DNA from: Gammaproteobacteria bacterium
Lineage (GTDB): Bacteria > Pseudomonadota > Gammaproteobacteria > JACKNK01
Length of the DNA: 64,000 bases
Direction: 5' to 3'
Assembly (NCBI GenBank): GCA_024234895.1
Contig: JACKNJ010000004.1
Span: 124,001 to 188,000, forward strand
In this document: positions 9,498 through 17,605 of the stretch, one piece after another
Layout: each line of letters opens with the position of its first letter
How positions within the stretch are numbered: position 1 is the stretch's first letter
Notes under the pieces: generated by a model
What the model saw: only the letters and a program-made list of their open reading frames with translations
What the model was told of the DNA's origin: nothing
Databases searched by the model: none
Translations under genes and position numbers: made by a program

Positions 9498-11501
9498 ATG
9501 ATCCGTCGAGACAAACCCCTCGTCCTCATCGCCGACGACGACATCGTCATCCGCGAGATCCTTCAGGAAACCCTGTTCGGCGCCGGCTACGCCGTTGAAA
9601 CAGCGTCCGACGGCGACACCGCCGTTGCGTTGTTCGACCGGGTGAACCCGGACATCGTCCTGCTCGACGTGGTCATGCCGGGGCGCGATGGCTTCGCGGT
9701 CTGCGATTACATCCGCCAGCGCCCGCATGGCGAGCATGTACCGATCCTGATGATCACCGCGCGCAACAGCCTGGCGACCATCCACGAGGCCTTCCGGGTC
9801 GGTGCCACCGATGTGGTACCCAAACCGATCAACTGGACCGCGCTGCTGCACCGCCTGCACTTCGTGCTGCGCACCAGCCAGGCCGCGCGCGAGGCCAAGC
9901 TCACCGCCGCCCGCCACAACGCGCTGATGCGCGCCGCGCCGGACCTGATCCTGCGGCTGTCGTTCGATGGCACCGTGCTCGATGCCAGCACGCCGATGAG
10001 CGAGGAAAACGACAGGGACCCCGGCCAGCTGATCGGGCGCCCGATCTCCAGCCTGCTGCCGGAACCGATCGCCGAGACCCTGCAGGCACACATCCGCCGC
10101 GCCGTGGAAACCGGCAACGACCAGTCGTTCAGCTATGAGAGCGCGATCGCCGGCAATATCCATCATTACGAGATGCGCCTGCACACCAGCCCGGACAATG
10201 AAGTCATCGCGATCATGCGGGACATCAGCGAACGACTGTCCGCCCAGGCTGAGCTGAACCGCCTCACCTACTCCGACGACCTCACCGGCCTGGTCAACCG
10301 CTCGGTCGGCCTGGTGCAGCTCAAGCAGGCCCTGGAAGCCAGCAAGCGCAAGGAACTCCAGACCGCAGTGATGTGCCTGAACGTGGACTTCTTTCAGCGC
10401 GTCAACGAGCGCCACGGCCACCGCGTCGGCGACGCAGTGCTGACCGAACTCGCGCGCCGCATCCGCCAGGTCCTGCGCCGCAGCGACATCCTTGCGCGCC
10501 TGATGGACGGTGGCGAGGTCAGCGGCGAGGACTGGATGGGTGGCGACGAGTTCCTGATGGTGTTGCCCGAGGTCAAGGACGCCAGCAAGGACGCCTCCGG
10601 GTGCAGCGCGCGCCTGCACAGTTCCCTGCAGGAACCGATCCTGGTCGACGACAAGACCGTCACGATCACCGCGAGCATCGGCATCGCCTGCTTCCCGGAC
10701 GACGCCGACGATGCCGAGCGACTGGTCGAACAGGCGATACAGGCCATGAAGCTGGCGAAGCGCCGGGGCCGCAACCAGGACTGTTTCTACGGTGACGACA
10801 GCGACGTGATCGCCCTGGCGTCGCCAGCATCGGTCGCGCCCGTCGGGCCCAGGCCGATCTGCTTCCGCCCGCTGGTATCGGGCAGGGATGGCTTCATCAC
10901 CGGACATCTCGCACACCCCTGCGAGGAACCGGGTCGCCCGGTCGATCCATGCCAGAAGCACATCGACTCCACGACCGAATTCTTCAGTGCATTCGCGGCC
11001 ATCTCCCGTCTGACCGCGCACAGCACGGCGGAATTTCATTTCTCCCTGGAACTGCCCAACGATCTGTTCGACGCCCCAGACCTGCTGACGCAGCTGGACA
11101 ACGCGCTGGCGCGCCTCGATCGTGAGCGGGTGGGCCTGGGCATCGGTATCAGCGAATCGATCGCCATGACCAACGTCGAGCACACCCGCAAGTTATTCAG
11201 CGCCTTCGCGGAACGTGGACTTCGCACCGGTCTGTGCGCCTACGGCGGCAATTCGTTGCGCAGCCTCACCGACCTGAACATGAGCCATCTGGAGCTCTCC
11301 AACGCCCTCAGCCAGGTCGCTGACGAGCAGACCGAACGTCTGGTCGGCACGGTGATTCACCTCGCCCATCACCTGGGTCTGGTGGTCATGTCCGGCCATA
11401 TCGAAAGCGCGGAGAACCGCGCCAAGCTCATCGAACTGGGTTGCGATTACATCCAGGACACGAGCAGCGGGCCGGATATACGCCCCGAAATCCCGGCCTG
11501 A
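9498..11501 (+). CDS. Response regulator with PAS-like, GGDEF and degenerate EAL domains
   Basis: A 667-residue cyclic-di-GMP signalling protein. The receiver domain (residues 1-125) has the acidic DDD pocket, phospho-acceptor Asp57 and Lys109. A PAS-like region spans about 135-245. The GGDEF domain (about 250-430) has an intact GGDEF at 348-352 and an inhibitory RxxD at 327-330; 12 extra residues (336-347) sit between the usual ARL and GGDEF. The C-terminal EAL-like domain (about 475-660) lacks the EAL signature and has CAYG where DDFG is expected, so it probably does not hydrolyse cyclic di-GMP. The flagellar neighbourhood suggests control of motility. Confidence 0.85.
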   Translation: MIRRDKPLVLIADDDIVIREILQETLFGAGYAVETASDGDTAVALFDRVNPDIVLLDVVMPGRDGFAVCDYIRQRPHGEHVPILMITARNSLATIHEAFRVGATDVVPKPINWTALLHRLHFVLRTSQAAREAKLTAARHNALMRAAPDLILRLSFDGTVLDASTPMSEENDRDPGQLIGRPISSLLPEPIAETLQAHIRRAVETGNDQSFSYESAIAGNIHHYEMRLHTSPDNEVIAIMRDISERLSAQAELNRLTYSDDLTGLVNRSVGLVQLKQALEASKRKELQTAVMCLNVDFFQRVNERHGHRVGDAVLTELARRIRQVLRRSDILARLMDGGEVSGEDWMGGDEFLMVLPEVKDASKDASGCSARLHSSLQEPILVDDKTVTITASIGIACFPDDADDAERLVEQAIQAMKLAKRRGRNQDCFYGDDSDVIALASPASVAPVGPRPICFRPLVSGRDGFITGHLAHPCEEPGRPVDPCQKHIDSTTEFFSAFAAISRLTAHSTAEFHFSLELPNDLFDAPDLLTQLDNALARLDRERVGLGIGISESIAMTNVEHTRKLFSAFAERGLRTGLCAYGGNSLRSLTDLNMSHLELSNALSQVADEQTERLVGTVIHLAHHLGLVVMSGHIESAENRAKLIELGCDYIQDTSSGPDIRPEIPA

Positions 11502-11520
11502 GGCCCGTCTGAGGCTGGCG

Positions 11521-11745
11521 TCAATCGCCGACGCGTTCAAGGGCTAGAAAGCGACCCTGGTCGGACACCTGGAGCTCGAAACGCCCATGCACGCCGTCAC
11601 GGCGCGCGTGCTGGCGCAGGCGGCTGGCGGGAAACTGGATGCGCTGCCCCTGCGTGCTCACCACGCTGACCACCGAGGCATTACCCCGGTAATACTCCAG
11701 CAGGCGCGGCGCGCTGATGGACAGGCGGAACTGGTAGCGGTTCAT
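11521..11745 (-). CDS. DUF2835 family protein
   Basis: A 74-residue protein matching DUF2835, a small family of mostly gammaproteobacterial proteins of unknown function. The family pattern is clear: YQFRLSISAPRLLEYYRG, then RIQFPASRLRQH, then RDGVHGRFELQ. It ends 19 bases past the end of the convergent GGDEF gene and lies 32 bases from flgN. Confidence 0.82.
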   Translation of the reverse strand: MNRYQFRLSISAPRLLEYYRGNASVVSVVSTQGQRIQFPASRLRQHARRDGVHGRFELQVSDQGRFLALERVGD

Positions 11746-11777
11746 GCCTCATCCGCCAGCCAGCGGCTGGCGATATC

Positions 11778-12314
11778 TCAGAAAACGGCCAGATCGTTGC
11801 CGCTGGAATAGCCGCTCCCGACGCCCCCGTTGAACCGGCGGTCGAATCCCTGGGCACGACCGTTCATGCCGTACAGACGGGTTTCCTGTCCGCCGCGCAA
11901 GGTGCCGATCAGGTCACGGATGTGGCGATCGGATTCGGCGATCACGGCCCCGTTCACGCCGTTGAGTTTGCTTATCGTGCGAAAGCCATCGCCCAAACCC
12001 TTCCAGAGGGCGGCGGCGTCGATGTTGCTGTTGACGCGACCGGCCGCGTGATACGCGCGCCAGGCCTTCAGCCATTGCTGCATGCCGGCATTGCCGGCCG
12101 GCAGTCCGGCCTCCGCGAGCAGGCGCTCCCAACCGGATCGGGCCTGCTCGAGTGCGTTCATCTGGGCCAGTTTGTCGTTGGCGAGATTACCCAGCGCTTC
12201 GCTGTCGGCGCGCGCCAGGGCCTGATATTCATCTCGCAGCACCTGGGCCATGCGGGCGGCGGCGGTCCACGCGGACTGCAACACCGCGATCATCGGTTCA
12301 GCTTGAAAGTTCAT
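11778..12314 (-). CDS. flgN: Flagellar export chaperone FlgN
   Basis: A 178-residue, mostly helical cytoplasmic protein in the place where FlgN is found, just downstream of flgM. FlgN chaperones the hook-filament junction proteins FlgK and FlgL to the flagellar export gate. The helical ALEQARSGWERLLAEAG region and the late VNGAVIAESDRHIRDLI segment fit the FlgN pattern, where the C-terminal helix binds cargo. The Gly/Asn-rich tail after residue 145 is typically variable. Identification rests partly on gene order. Confidence 0.82.
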   Translation of the reverse strand: MNFQAEPMIAVLQSAWTAAARMAQVLRDEYQALARADSEALGNLANDKLAQMNALEQARSGWERLLAEAGLPAGNAGMQQWLKAWRAYHAAGRVNSNIDAAALWKGLGDGFRTISKLNGVNGAVIAESDRHIRDLIGTLRGGQETRLYGMNGRAQGFDRRFNGGVGSGYSSGNDLAVF

Positions 12315-12369
12315 GGACGGATGACTCCCGGAATAGGGCGACCGGAACGGTCATCATCGTGACGCCCGC

Positions 12370-12663
12370 TCACCCGCCGTTCAGCTTGCTCTCGAACTCG
12401 ACCATGCCGCGCGCGACCTGCTCGGGATCGACCTGATAGGTCCCCTCCGCGATCGCGGCCTTCAGCGCGGCCACACGTCCCGTATCGACCGGGGTATTGC
12501 CCGCGCCCGGGGTCGACTGCGAAGCCGCCCTGGAAATCTGCGTGGATGAACCAGCGTGACCGGCCTCGGCAGCCCGGTTGGCACCCGGCTCCCTGGCCGC
12601 TTCCGCCGGCTTTGATGTGTGCACGGGCGGCGGCAAAGGCCGCGCGACTGTATTGATAGTCAT
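12370..12663 (-). CDS. flgM: Anti-sigma-28 factor FlgM
   Basis: A 97-residue protein. The disordered Pro/Ala/Thr-rich N-terminal half is followed by the conserved C-terminal helix pair, VAALKAAIAEGTYQVDP and ARGMVEFES, that binds sigma-28 (FliA). FlgM holds late flagellar genes off until it is exported through a finished hook. It lies between flgA and flgN. The start at 12663 sits 27 bases after a sigma-28 promoter, which fits autogenous control of flgM by FliA. Confidence 0.9.
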   Translation of the reverse strand: MTINTVARPLPPPVHTSKPAEAAREPGANRAAEAGHAGSSTQISRAASQSTPGAGNTPVDTGRVAALKAAIAEGTYQVDPEQVARGMVEFESKLNGG

Positions 12664-12689
12664 AGTGGTTTCTCCCAAGTTCGAGACAA

Positions 12690-12716
12690 CAATCGGCTCT
12701 CGACGTGGAAGCTTTA
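12690..12716 (-). promoter_or_regulatory. Sigma-28 (FliA) promoter for flgM
   Basis: On the minus strand, TAAAG is followed after 14 bases by GCCGATTG, against the sigma-28 consensus TAAAG-N14-GCCGATAA. Spacing is exact and only two bases of the -10 element differ. It lies 27 bases upstream of the flgM start codon. Confidence 0.8.
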
Positions 12717-12846
12717 GCATTTTTCGACCCGCGATTCATCGATTCGATGTTGCGGGTTATCCCGACACCCCTCCGGATCATCCCAAGGATCGGCTCGCGA
12801 TTCCCGCCCCGCCTGCACGGCGGCGACAAGGAATTCCTGACACCAC

Positions 12847-13587
12847 TCACAACGCCACCTCGACAACACCCGCATCGATAACCACGCCCTCCACCTCCTT
12901 CTTGGAGCGCAGGTTGCGGACCACGATGCGGTCGCCCTTGGCGCCATCGGCACGCGCCTCGCCCTGCGAACTGACCTGGAGGCCGCCGGTCGCGATCAGG
13001 ATGCTGACGCGGTCGCCGCGATGCACCAGCGTGCGCTTGCGCAACTGCGACGGCTTCAGCGCGATACCGGGCTTGATGCCGCTCGACACCTGCATGCCCA
13101 CCACCTCGGCGGGCTCGGTGTAATAGCCGCTGGTCAGGGAACCGATGTCGACGGCAGCGAGTTCGATGTCATCGGCGCCGACCAGCTCGCCCTTGCGCAG
13201 ATAGTCGCGAGCGGTCACCACCGGCACATACACCTTCATGTCGACGGACACGTAGACGGTCCAATGGCTCGGGCCTTCACAACGGAGACCGACGGTGGCG
13301 CGCCCGGGAAAGCTGGAACCGGACGGCTGGAAAGCCTCGATGCCTTGCGTGCATTCGGCGAGCCGGAGACGTCGATCCAGGCTGGAGGCCTTCACCTCGA
13401 TGCGTTCGGCGTCGAAATCGACCGCCCGATCGTGGGCGAAGCCCTCGGCGAGCTCGTACAGCACGTCGAGGTTCTGGCGCGGCGCGTCGTCGGCGTCATC
13501 GGCGGTGTCGTCGGCGGCGTGGGCCACCGCGTACGACATCGCCAGCAGAGGGATGACAAACAGCAGCAATAGGGATCGTCGGTTCAT
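12847..13587 (-). CDS. flgA: Flagellar P-ring assembly chaperone FlgA
   Basis: A 246-residue periplasmic protein. The signal peptide (residues 1-25) ends near AVAHAAD. The C-terminal SAF-like region shows the FlgA pattern: DYLRKGELVGADDIELAAVDIG, then PGIALKPSQLRKRTLVHRGD, then GDRIVVRNLRSKKEVEG. FlgA assists assembly of the P ring around the flagellar rod. The start at 13587 gives a proper signal peptide; an ATG nine codons upstream would place charged residues before it. A sigma-54 promoter lies about 90 bases upstream. Confidence 0.92.
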   Translation of the reverse strand: MNRRSLLLLFVIPLLAMSYAVAHAADDTADDADDAPRQNLDVLYELAEGFAHDRAVDFDAERIEVKASSLDRRLRLAECTQGIEAFQPSGSSFPGRATVGLRCEGPSHWTVYVSVDMKVYVPVVTARDYLRKGELVGADDIELAAVDIGSLTSGYYTEPAEVVGMQVSSGIKPGIALKPSQLRKRTLVHRGDRVSILIATGGLQVSSQGEARADGAKGDRIVVRNLRSKKEVEGVVIDAGVVEVAL

Positions 13588-13677
13588 GTCTTGTCTTTCC
13601 GTTGCTGGCGACATCGCCGGGGTGGATCGGACGGTCGACCTGCGGGGAGAAACCGGATGGCCGACGACATGAGCCTC

Positions 13678-13693
13678 TACAAAGGGCGTGCCA
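13678..13693 (-). promoter_or_regulatory. Sigma-54 promoter for flgA
   Basis: On the minus strand the sequence reads TGGCACG-CCCT-TTGTA, compared with the -24/-12 consensus TGGCACG-N4-TTGCW. Spacing is exact and a single core base differs. It lies 90 bases upstream of the flgA start. This suggests that early or middle flagellar genes here need sigma-54 and an activator such as FleQ/FlrC. Confidence 0.78.
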
Positions 13694-13853
13694 GAATGCC
13701 TGTCAAATTCCCGAACACGCCCAGAAAGGCGCGGTCAACAACATGAAATAACAGGGCTTTTTTCAAAACACCCAAGGACGGGACCGGGCATCCCTGAGCC
13801 CTGGCCGGGCCGCCCGCCCCCTTCTGCCGGATTTTCCGACACCCGCCGAAACC

Positions 13854-15434
13854 TCACTCCGCGGCGAGCACACCCTGCCGCCGGAACACGCCCAGCAGAC
13901 GATCGAGATTGCGTTCCGCCTGCCGACGCACCGATTGCGCATCGGTCCCCGGCGGCAGCAGACCGGCCAGCCCCCCACCCTCGCCGAGATCGGTGACCAG
14001 GGCATCGAGAAGACCTTCACGCGTCAGGCCTCCGTCCAGTCGGGCCACCAACCAGCGCGAGAACGCATCCAGCCCGATATTGCGGTGATGCGCGGCCGGC
14101 ACGTGGCCGTCGCCAAGCGCGGCGCATTGCCGGGCGACCGGTTCGACCCGGTACACATCCTGATCGACCTGTTCGGCCCAGGCCGCCGGTCGTGCGCCCA
14201 CCACCGCGGTCGCGTACAGGCTGAACAGTTCGCTCAGCAGTTCCGTCTCGGCGTCCGCGAACGACGCGCCGCCCTGCCCGCGCACCAGATTGCGGGCCTG
14301 CGCGAACAGCTCGGCATGATCGACCGCCCCCGGATAATGCTCGGCGAGCAAGGCCAGCGCCGCCTTGGTCAGCGGATGTTCGACCGCATGCGTGTCGCCA
14401 TTCGGCATGGTGAAGCTCTGCGCCTTGGCCCGGCGCAGATCGAGCTTGCGCGGCGGCTTGATGTCCGCGAACCAGGCGAAACCCCGCAGCCGGTCGAGAT
14501 CGGGCTCACGGCGCGGATGCGCCGCCGCGCGACACAGCAGGCTCTGGTGGAAGTTGCGGTTGACCAGGAAATCCATCTGCTGCCAGCGCTCCAGCGGGTC
14601 GCCGATCGGTGCCAGCAGGCGCTCGACGTGCTCGCCGAGAAAGGCCGGAAACTGCATGGCCAGCTCGATATCGCAGACGTAATCGAGCCCATGGCCGGCC
14701 GCGCCCTGCACGAAATCGCGGAACAGCATCGGCTCGTTGAAGCTTTCCAGGTATTCGTGGAACAGGTAGCTCGGATGCGCGGTACGGATGCGCTCGATCT
14801 CATAGCGCAGGTAATGCGCGTTGGTCGCGTCGATGTCGGTCAGCGCGGCTTCGAGGAAATCCAGATACTGCTGCGCGGTCGCCAGTCGCGCCGCCGGCGC
14901 GGAGACATCGCGGACATGGTCCAGCAGCATGTCGCGCAGCATCCCGCGCATGCGCCAGCCGGGCAGGCTGTTGTAGCTGACGTAGAGGATGCCGTTTTCG
15001 GAGAGCAGTTCCGCCGCCAGCGACAGGATGCGCTCGCGCACCACCGGCGGCGTCCACGACCACACGCCATGCGCAACGATGTAGTCGAAACGTTCCCCCT
15101 CGTCGCGCATTGCCAGCAGATCACCCTGGCGGACCTCGCAGTTGCCGAGGCCCAGTTCCCGCACCCGGGCCGCGCCATCGCGGGCCTGCTCGGCGGACAG
15201 TTCGATGCCGAGAAAGCGGCTGCCCGGCAGACGCGCCGCAAGAGGGATCAGGTTGCCGCCATTCGCGCAGCCCAGTTCCAGCATCCGGCAGCGGGCCGGA
15301 TCGACCGCGTTGACACCATGCAGCCGCGCCAGGCAGGCCAGATGGCCGGGGTGGGTATCCGCGAACGGGGTCGATTCGTAGGGAATCTCGTCGTAGCTGT
15401 CGCCCAGCGATCGTTGTTCGTCAGCCAAGACCAT
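13854..15434 (-). CDS. SAM-dependent methyltransferase with methyltransferase regulatory domain
   Basis: A 526-residue cytoplasmic protein. The class I methyltransferase fold occupies about residues 45-180, with motif I LELGCANGGNLIPLA and the DYIVAHGVWSW segment after motif II. Residues about 215-300 match the methyltransferase regulatory domain (PF10119 type). The C-terminal 200 residues are helical. This architecture is seen in protein-lysine methyltransferases such as the rickettsial outer-membrane-protein enzymes, but the substrate here is unknown. The start overlaps the preceding 2OG-oxygenase gene by 14 bases, so the two are almost certainly co-translated. Confidence 0.8.
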   Translation of the reverse strand: MVLADEQRSLGDSYDEIPYESTPFADTHPGHLACLARLHGVNAVDPARCRMLELGCANGGNLIPLAARLPGSRFLGIELSAEQARDGAARVRELGLGNCEVRQGDLLAMRDEGERFDYIVAHGVWSWTPPVVRERILSLAAELLSENGILYVSYNSLPGWRMRGMLRDMLLDHVRDVSAPAARLATAQQYLDFLEAALTDIDATNAHYLRYEIERIRTAHPSYLFHEYLESFNEPMLFRDFVQGAAGHGLDYVCDIELAMQFPAFLGEHVERLLAPIGDPLERWQQMDFLVNRNFHQSLLCRAAAHPRREPDLDRLRGFAWFADIKPPRKLDLRRAKAQSFTMPNGDTHAVEHPLTKAALALLAEHYPGAVDHAELFAQARNLVRGQGGASFADAETELLSELFSLYATAVVGARPAAWAEQVDQDVYRVEPVARQCAALGDGHVPAAHHRNIGLDAFSRWLVARLDGGLTREGLLDALVTDLGEGGGLAGLLPPGTDAQSVRRQAERNLDRLLGVFRRQGVLAAE

Positions 15435-16098
15435 TCTCCCGGGTACGGAACCAGCCGGTCACGCTCATGCGCTCGCGCCGGGCCGGCATGACTTCGTGCA
15501 GAAAGCGGGCGCTGAGGAAGAGCACCAGGCGCCCCGCCAGCGGCTCAACCTCTTCGTAATGATCCGGATTCGCGGCGTCGGTGTAGATACGCAGCTGGCC
15601 ACCGTCCGCCGGCCCCCAATCCTCGTTCAGATACAGCACCGCGCTGAGCGTGCGCGTGCCGATGCCGAGAAACTGGTCCAGATGCTTGCGGTAGAAGGTG
15701 CCCGGCGGATACATCGCGAGATGGGCCTCGAAGTCGAACAGGCCGAGGAACAGCGCCCGGTTGACCTCGCCGCGCAAGGTTTCCATGCGACCGAGATAGT
15801 GGGCCTCGGCATTGGAGACCGAATCCGGGTCGAGCCAGCGCACATGATCGGTACGCACCTCGGTACGCAGCTGGCGCTGCTCGCCGCGACCGACACCGGC
15901 CTGGCGGAATTCCTCGTTCCCCCAACGCTCGAGCAGCGAGGCACGCAGTTCGCCGACACGGATCGGCGCGAGGAAGTCGTCCACCACGCACCAGCCACGT
16001 TCGGCGAGCAGATCGATGAAATCGATCTCCCCTGCCGCGATGTCGGGCGCCACATTGGCGGAGCTGGCTGGGGCCGGAACGGCGATATCGACGGTCAT
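15421..16098 (-). CDS. 2-oxoglutarate/Fe(II) oxygenase, prolyl 4-hydroxylase type
   Basis: A 225-residue protein with the jelly-roll oxygenase signature. His139-x-Asp141 (KHLDQF) and His201 (FLHEVMP) are the expected iron ligands. An Arg near residues 208-210 (RRERMSVTGW) would bind 2-oxoglutarate. YLNEDWGPADGGQLR is typical of the P4Hc family, whose members hydroxylate prolines or other side chains. It is upstream of, and overlaps, the methyltransferase gene, suggesting two modifications of one protein substrate. The nearest candidates by context are flagellar proteins, but this is inference. Confidence 0.82.
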   Translation of the reverse strand: MTVDIAVPAPASSANVAPDIAAGEIDFIDLLAERGWCVVDDFLAPIRVGELRASLLERWGNEEFRQAGVGRGEQRQLRTEVRTDHVRWLDPDSVSNAEAHYLGRMETLRGEVNRALFLGLFDFEAHLAMYPPGTFYRKHLDQFLGIGTRTLSAVLYLNEDWGPADGGQLRIYTDAANPDHYEEVEPLAGRLVLFLSARFLHEVMPARRERMSVTGWFRTRENGLG

Positions 16099-16231
16099 GA
16101 GTGCATGATGCCCAAGGAAACGGAACGGTCGGTGCTTTTAATGCGCCGGACTCCCTCCGGAAAACAAAAATTATTATTGCCGACGATCACGATCAAGGAT
16201 CGATCGCCCGGCTTCGCCGAGCCCCCTTCAA

Positions 16232-16260
16232 TTGACGCTAATACGTGCCTTGCGTATCGT
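16232..16260 (+). promoter_or_regulatory. Possible sigma-70 promoter for alaC
   Basis: TTGACG, a 17-base spacer and TATCGT lie 94 bases upstream of the alaC start codon. The -35 box is close to consensus (5 of 6) and the -10 box is weaker (4 of 6). This is the best match in the 255-base divergent gap. Confidence 0.4.
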
Positions 16261-16353
16261 GCGACGCCTTATCGGACGCAGGTTCCGCGACCCGCGCCGC
16301 GCCAGCGCCGCCCCCCTTTCCACCCGCTTCAAGACATCGTCCCGGAGTTACCC

Positions 16354-17544
16354 TTGATCGACGATTTCCCGCGTATCAAACGCCTGCCCCCCTATGTGTT
16401 TGCCGTCGTCAACAAACTCAAGGACAAGGCGCGCGCGGCGGGCGAGGACATCATCGATCTGGGCATGGGCAACCCGGACCAGCCCGCCCCGCAGCACATC
16501 ATCGACAAGCTGACCGAGGCCGCGCAGCGCAAGGACGTGCACCGCTATTCCAAGTCGGTCGGCATCCCGCGCCTGCGCCGCGCAATCTGCCAGTGGTACA
16601 AGACCCGCTTCGACGTCGATCTGGACCCGGAAACCGAGGCCATCATGACCATCGGTTCCAAGGAAGGCCTGGCGCACCTGTCGCTGGCCGTCTGCGGCCC
16701 GGGCGACACCGTGCTGGTGCCGAATCCGGCCTATCCGATCCACCCCTACGGCTTCATCATCGCCGGTGCCGACGTGCGCCACGTGCCGGTCACCGAGACC
16801 ACCGAGCAGTTCCTCGAGGAACTGCAGAAGGCGATCCGCGATTCCTGGCCGAAGCCCAAGTTCCTGGTGCTCAATTTCCCCGGCAACCCGACCACGCAGT
16901 GCGTCGAACTCGACTTCTTCGAGAAGATCGTCGAGGTCTGCCGCGAGCACCAGATCTGGATCATCCACGACATCGCCTACGCCGAGATCGTCTTCGACGG
17001 CTACAAGGCGCCGTCGATCCTGCAGGTTCCGGGCGCCAAGGACATCGCCGTTGAGTTCTACTCGATGTCGAAGACCTACAACATGCCCGGCTGGCGCGTC
17101 GGCTTCATGGTCGGCAACCCGACCCTGGTCGGCGCCCTGGCGCGCATCAAGTCCTACCTCGACTACGGCATGTTCACGCCCATCCAGGTCGCCGCGATCC
17201 ACGCCCTGGAATCCGATCAGCAGTGCGTCGAGGACATCCGCCAGATGTACCAGAATCGCCGCGACGTGCTCGTCTCCGGCCTCAACAACGCCGGCTGGGA
17301 CATCGCCCCGCCGAAGGCGACCATGTTCGTCTGGGCAAAGATCCCCGAGCAGTACCGCCACCTCGGCTCGCTGGAGTTCTCCAAGAAGGTACTCGAGGAC
17401 GCCAAGGTCGCGGTCTCGCCAGGCATCGGCTTCGGCTCCTACGGCGACGACCACGTGCGCATCTCGCTGATCGAGAACGAACACCGCAGCCGTCAGGCCG
17501 TGGACGGCATCCGCCGCATGTTCCGCAAGGACTCGGCAGTCTGA
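16354..17544 (+). CDS. alaC: Alanine transaminase AlaC, class I/II PLP aminotransferase
   Basis: A 396-residue PLP enzyme closely resembling AlaC (YfdZ), which transfers an amino group between glutamate and pyruvate to make alanine. Family markers are IIDLGMGNPDQPAP near the N-terminus, VLVPNPAYPIHPYGF, LNFPGNPTTQC, and SMSKTYNMPGWRVGF carrying the PLP-binding Lys240. A TTG start at 16354 is preferred because GGAG sits 6 bases upstream and the N-terminus IDDFPRIKRLPPYVF matches the family start. Some annotations call this family succinyldiaminopimelate or LL-diaminopimelate aminotransferase-like. The homoserine dehydrogenase gene follows after 61 bases. Confidence 0.9.
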   Translation: MIDDFPRIKRLPPYVFAVVNKLKDKARAAGEDIIDLGMGNPDQPAPQHIIDKLTEAAQRKDVHRYSKSVGIPRLRRAICQWYKTRFDVDLDPETEAIMTIGSKEGLAHLSLAVCGPGDTVLVPNPAYPIHPYGFIIAGADVRHVPVTETTEQFLEELQKAIRDSWPKPKFLVLNFPGNPTTQCVELDFFEKIVEVCREHQIWIIHDIAYAEIVFDGYKAPSILQVPGAKDIAVEFYSMSKTYNMPGWRVGFMVGNPTLVGALARIKSYLDYGMFTPIQVAAIHALESDQQCVEDIRQMYQNRRDVLVSGLNNAGWDIAPPKATMFVWAKIPEQYRHLGSLEFSKKVLEDAKVAVSPGIGFGSYGDDHVRISLIENEHRSRQAVDGIRRMFRKDSAV

Positions 17545-17605
17545 ACCGACTCCCATTTTCCGCCGCGCCCGGCGCGGTCGAACCGCAATACTTCAGGAAG
17601 CAGAT

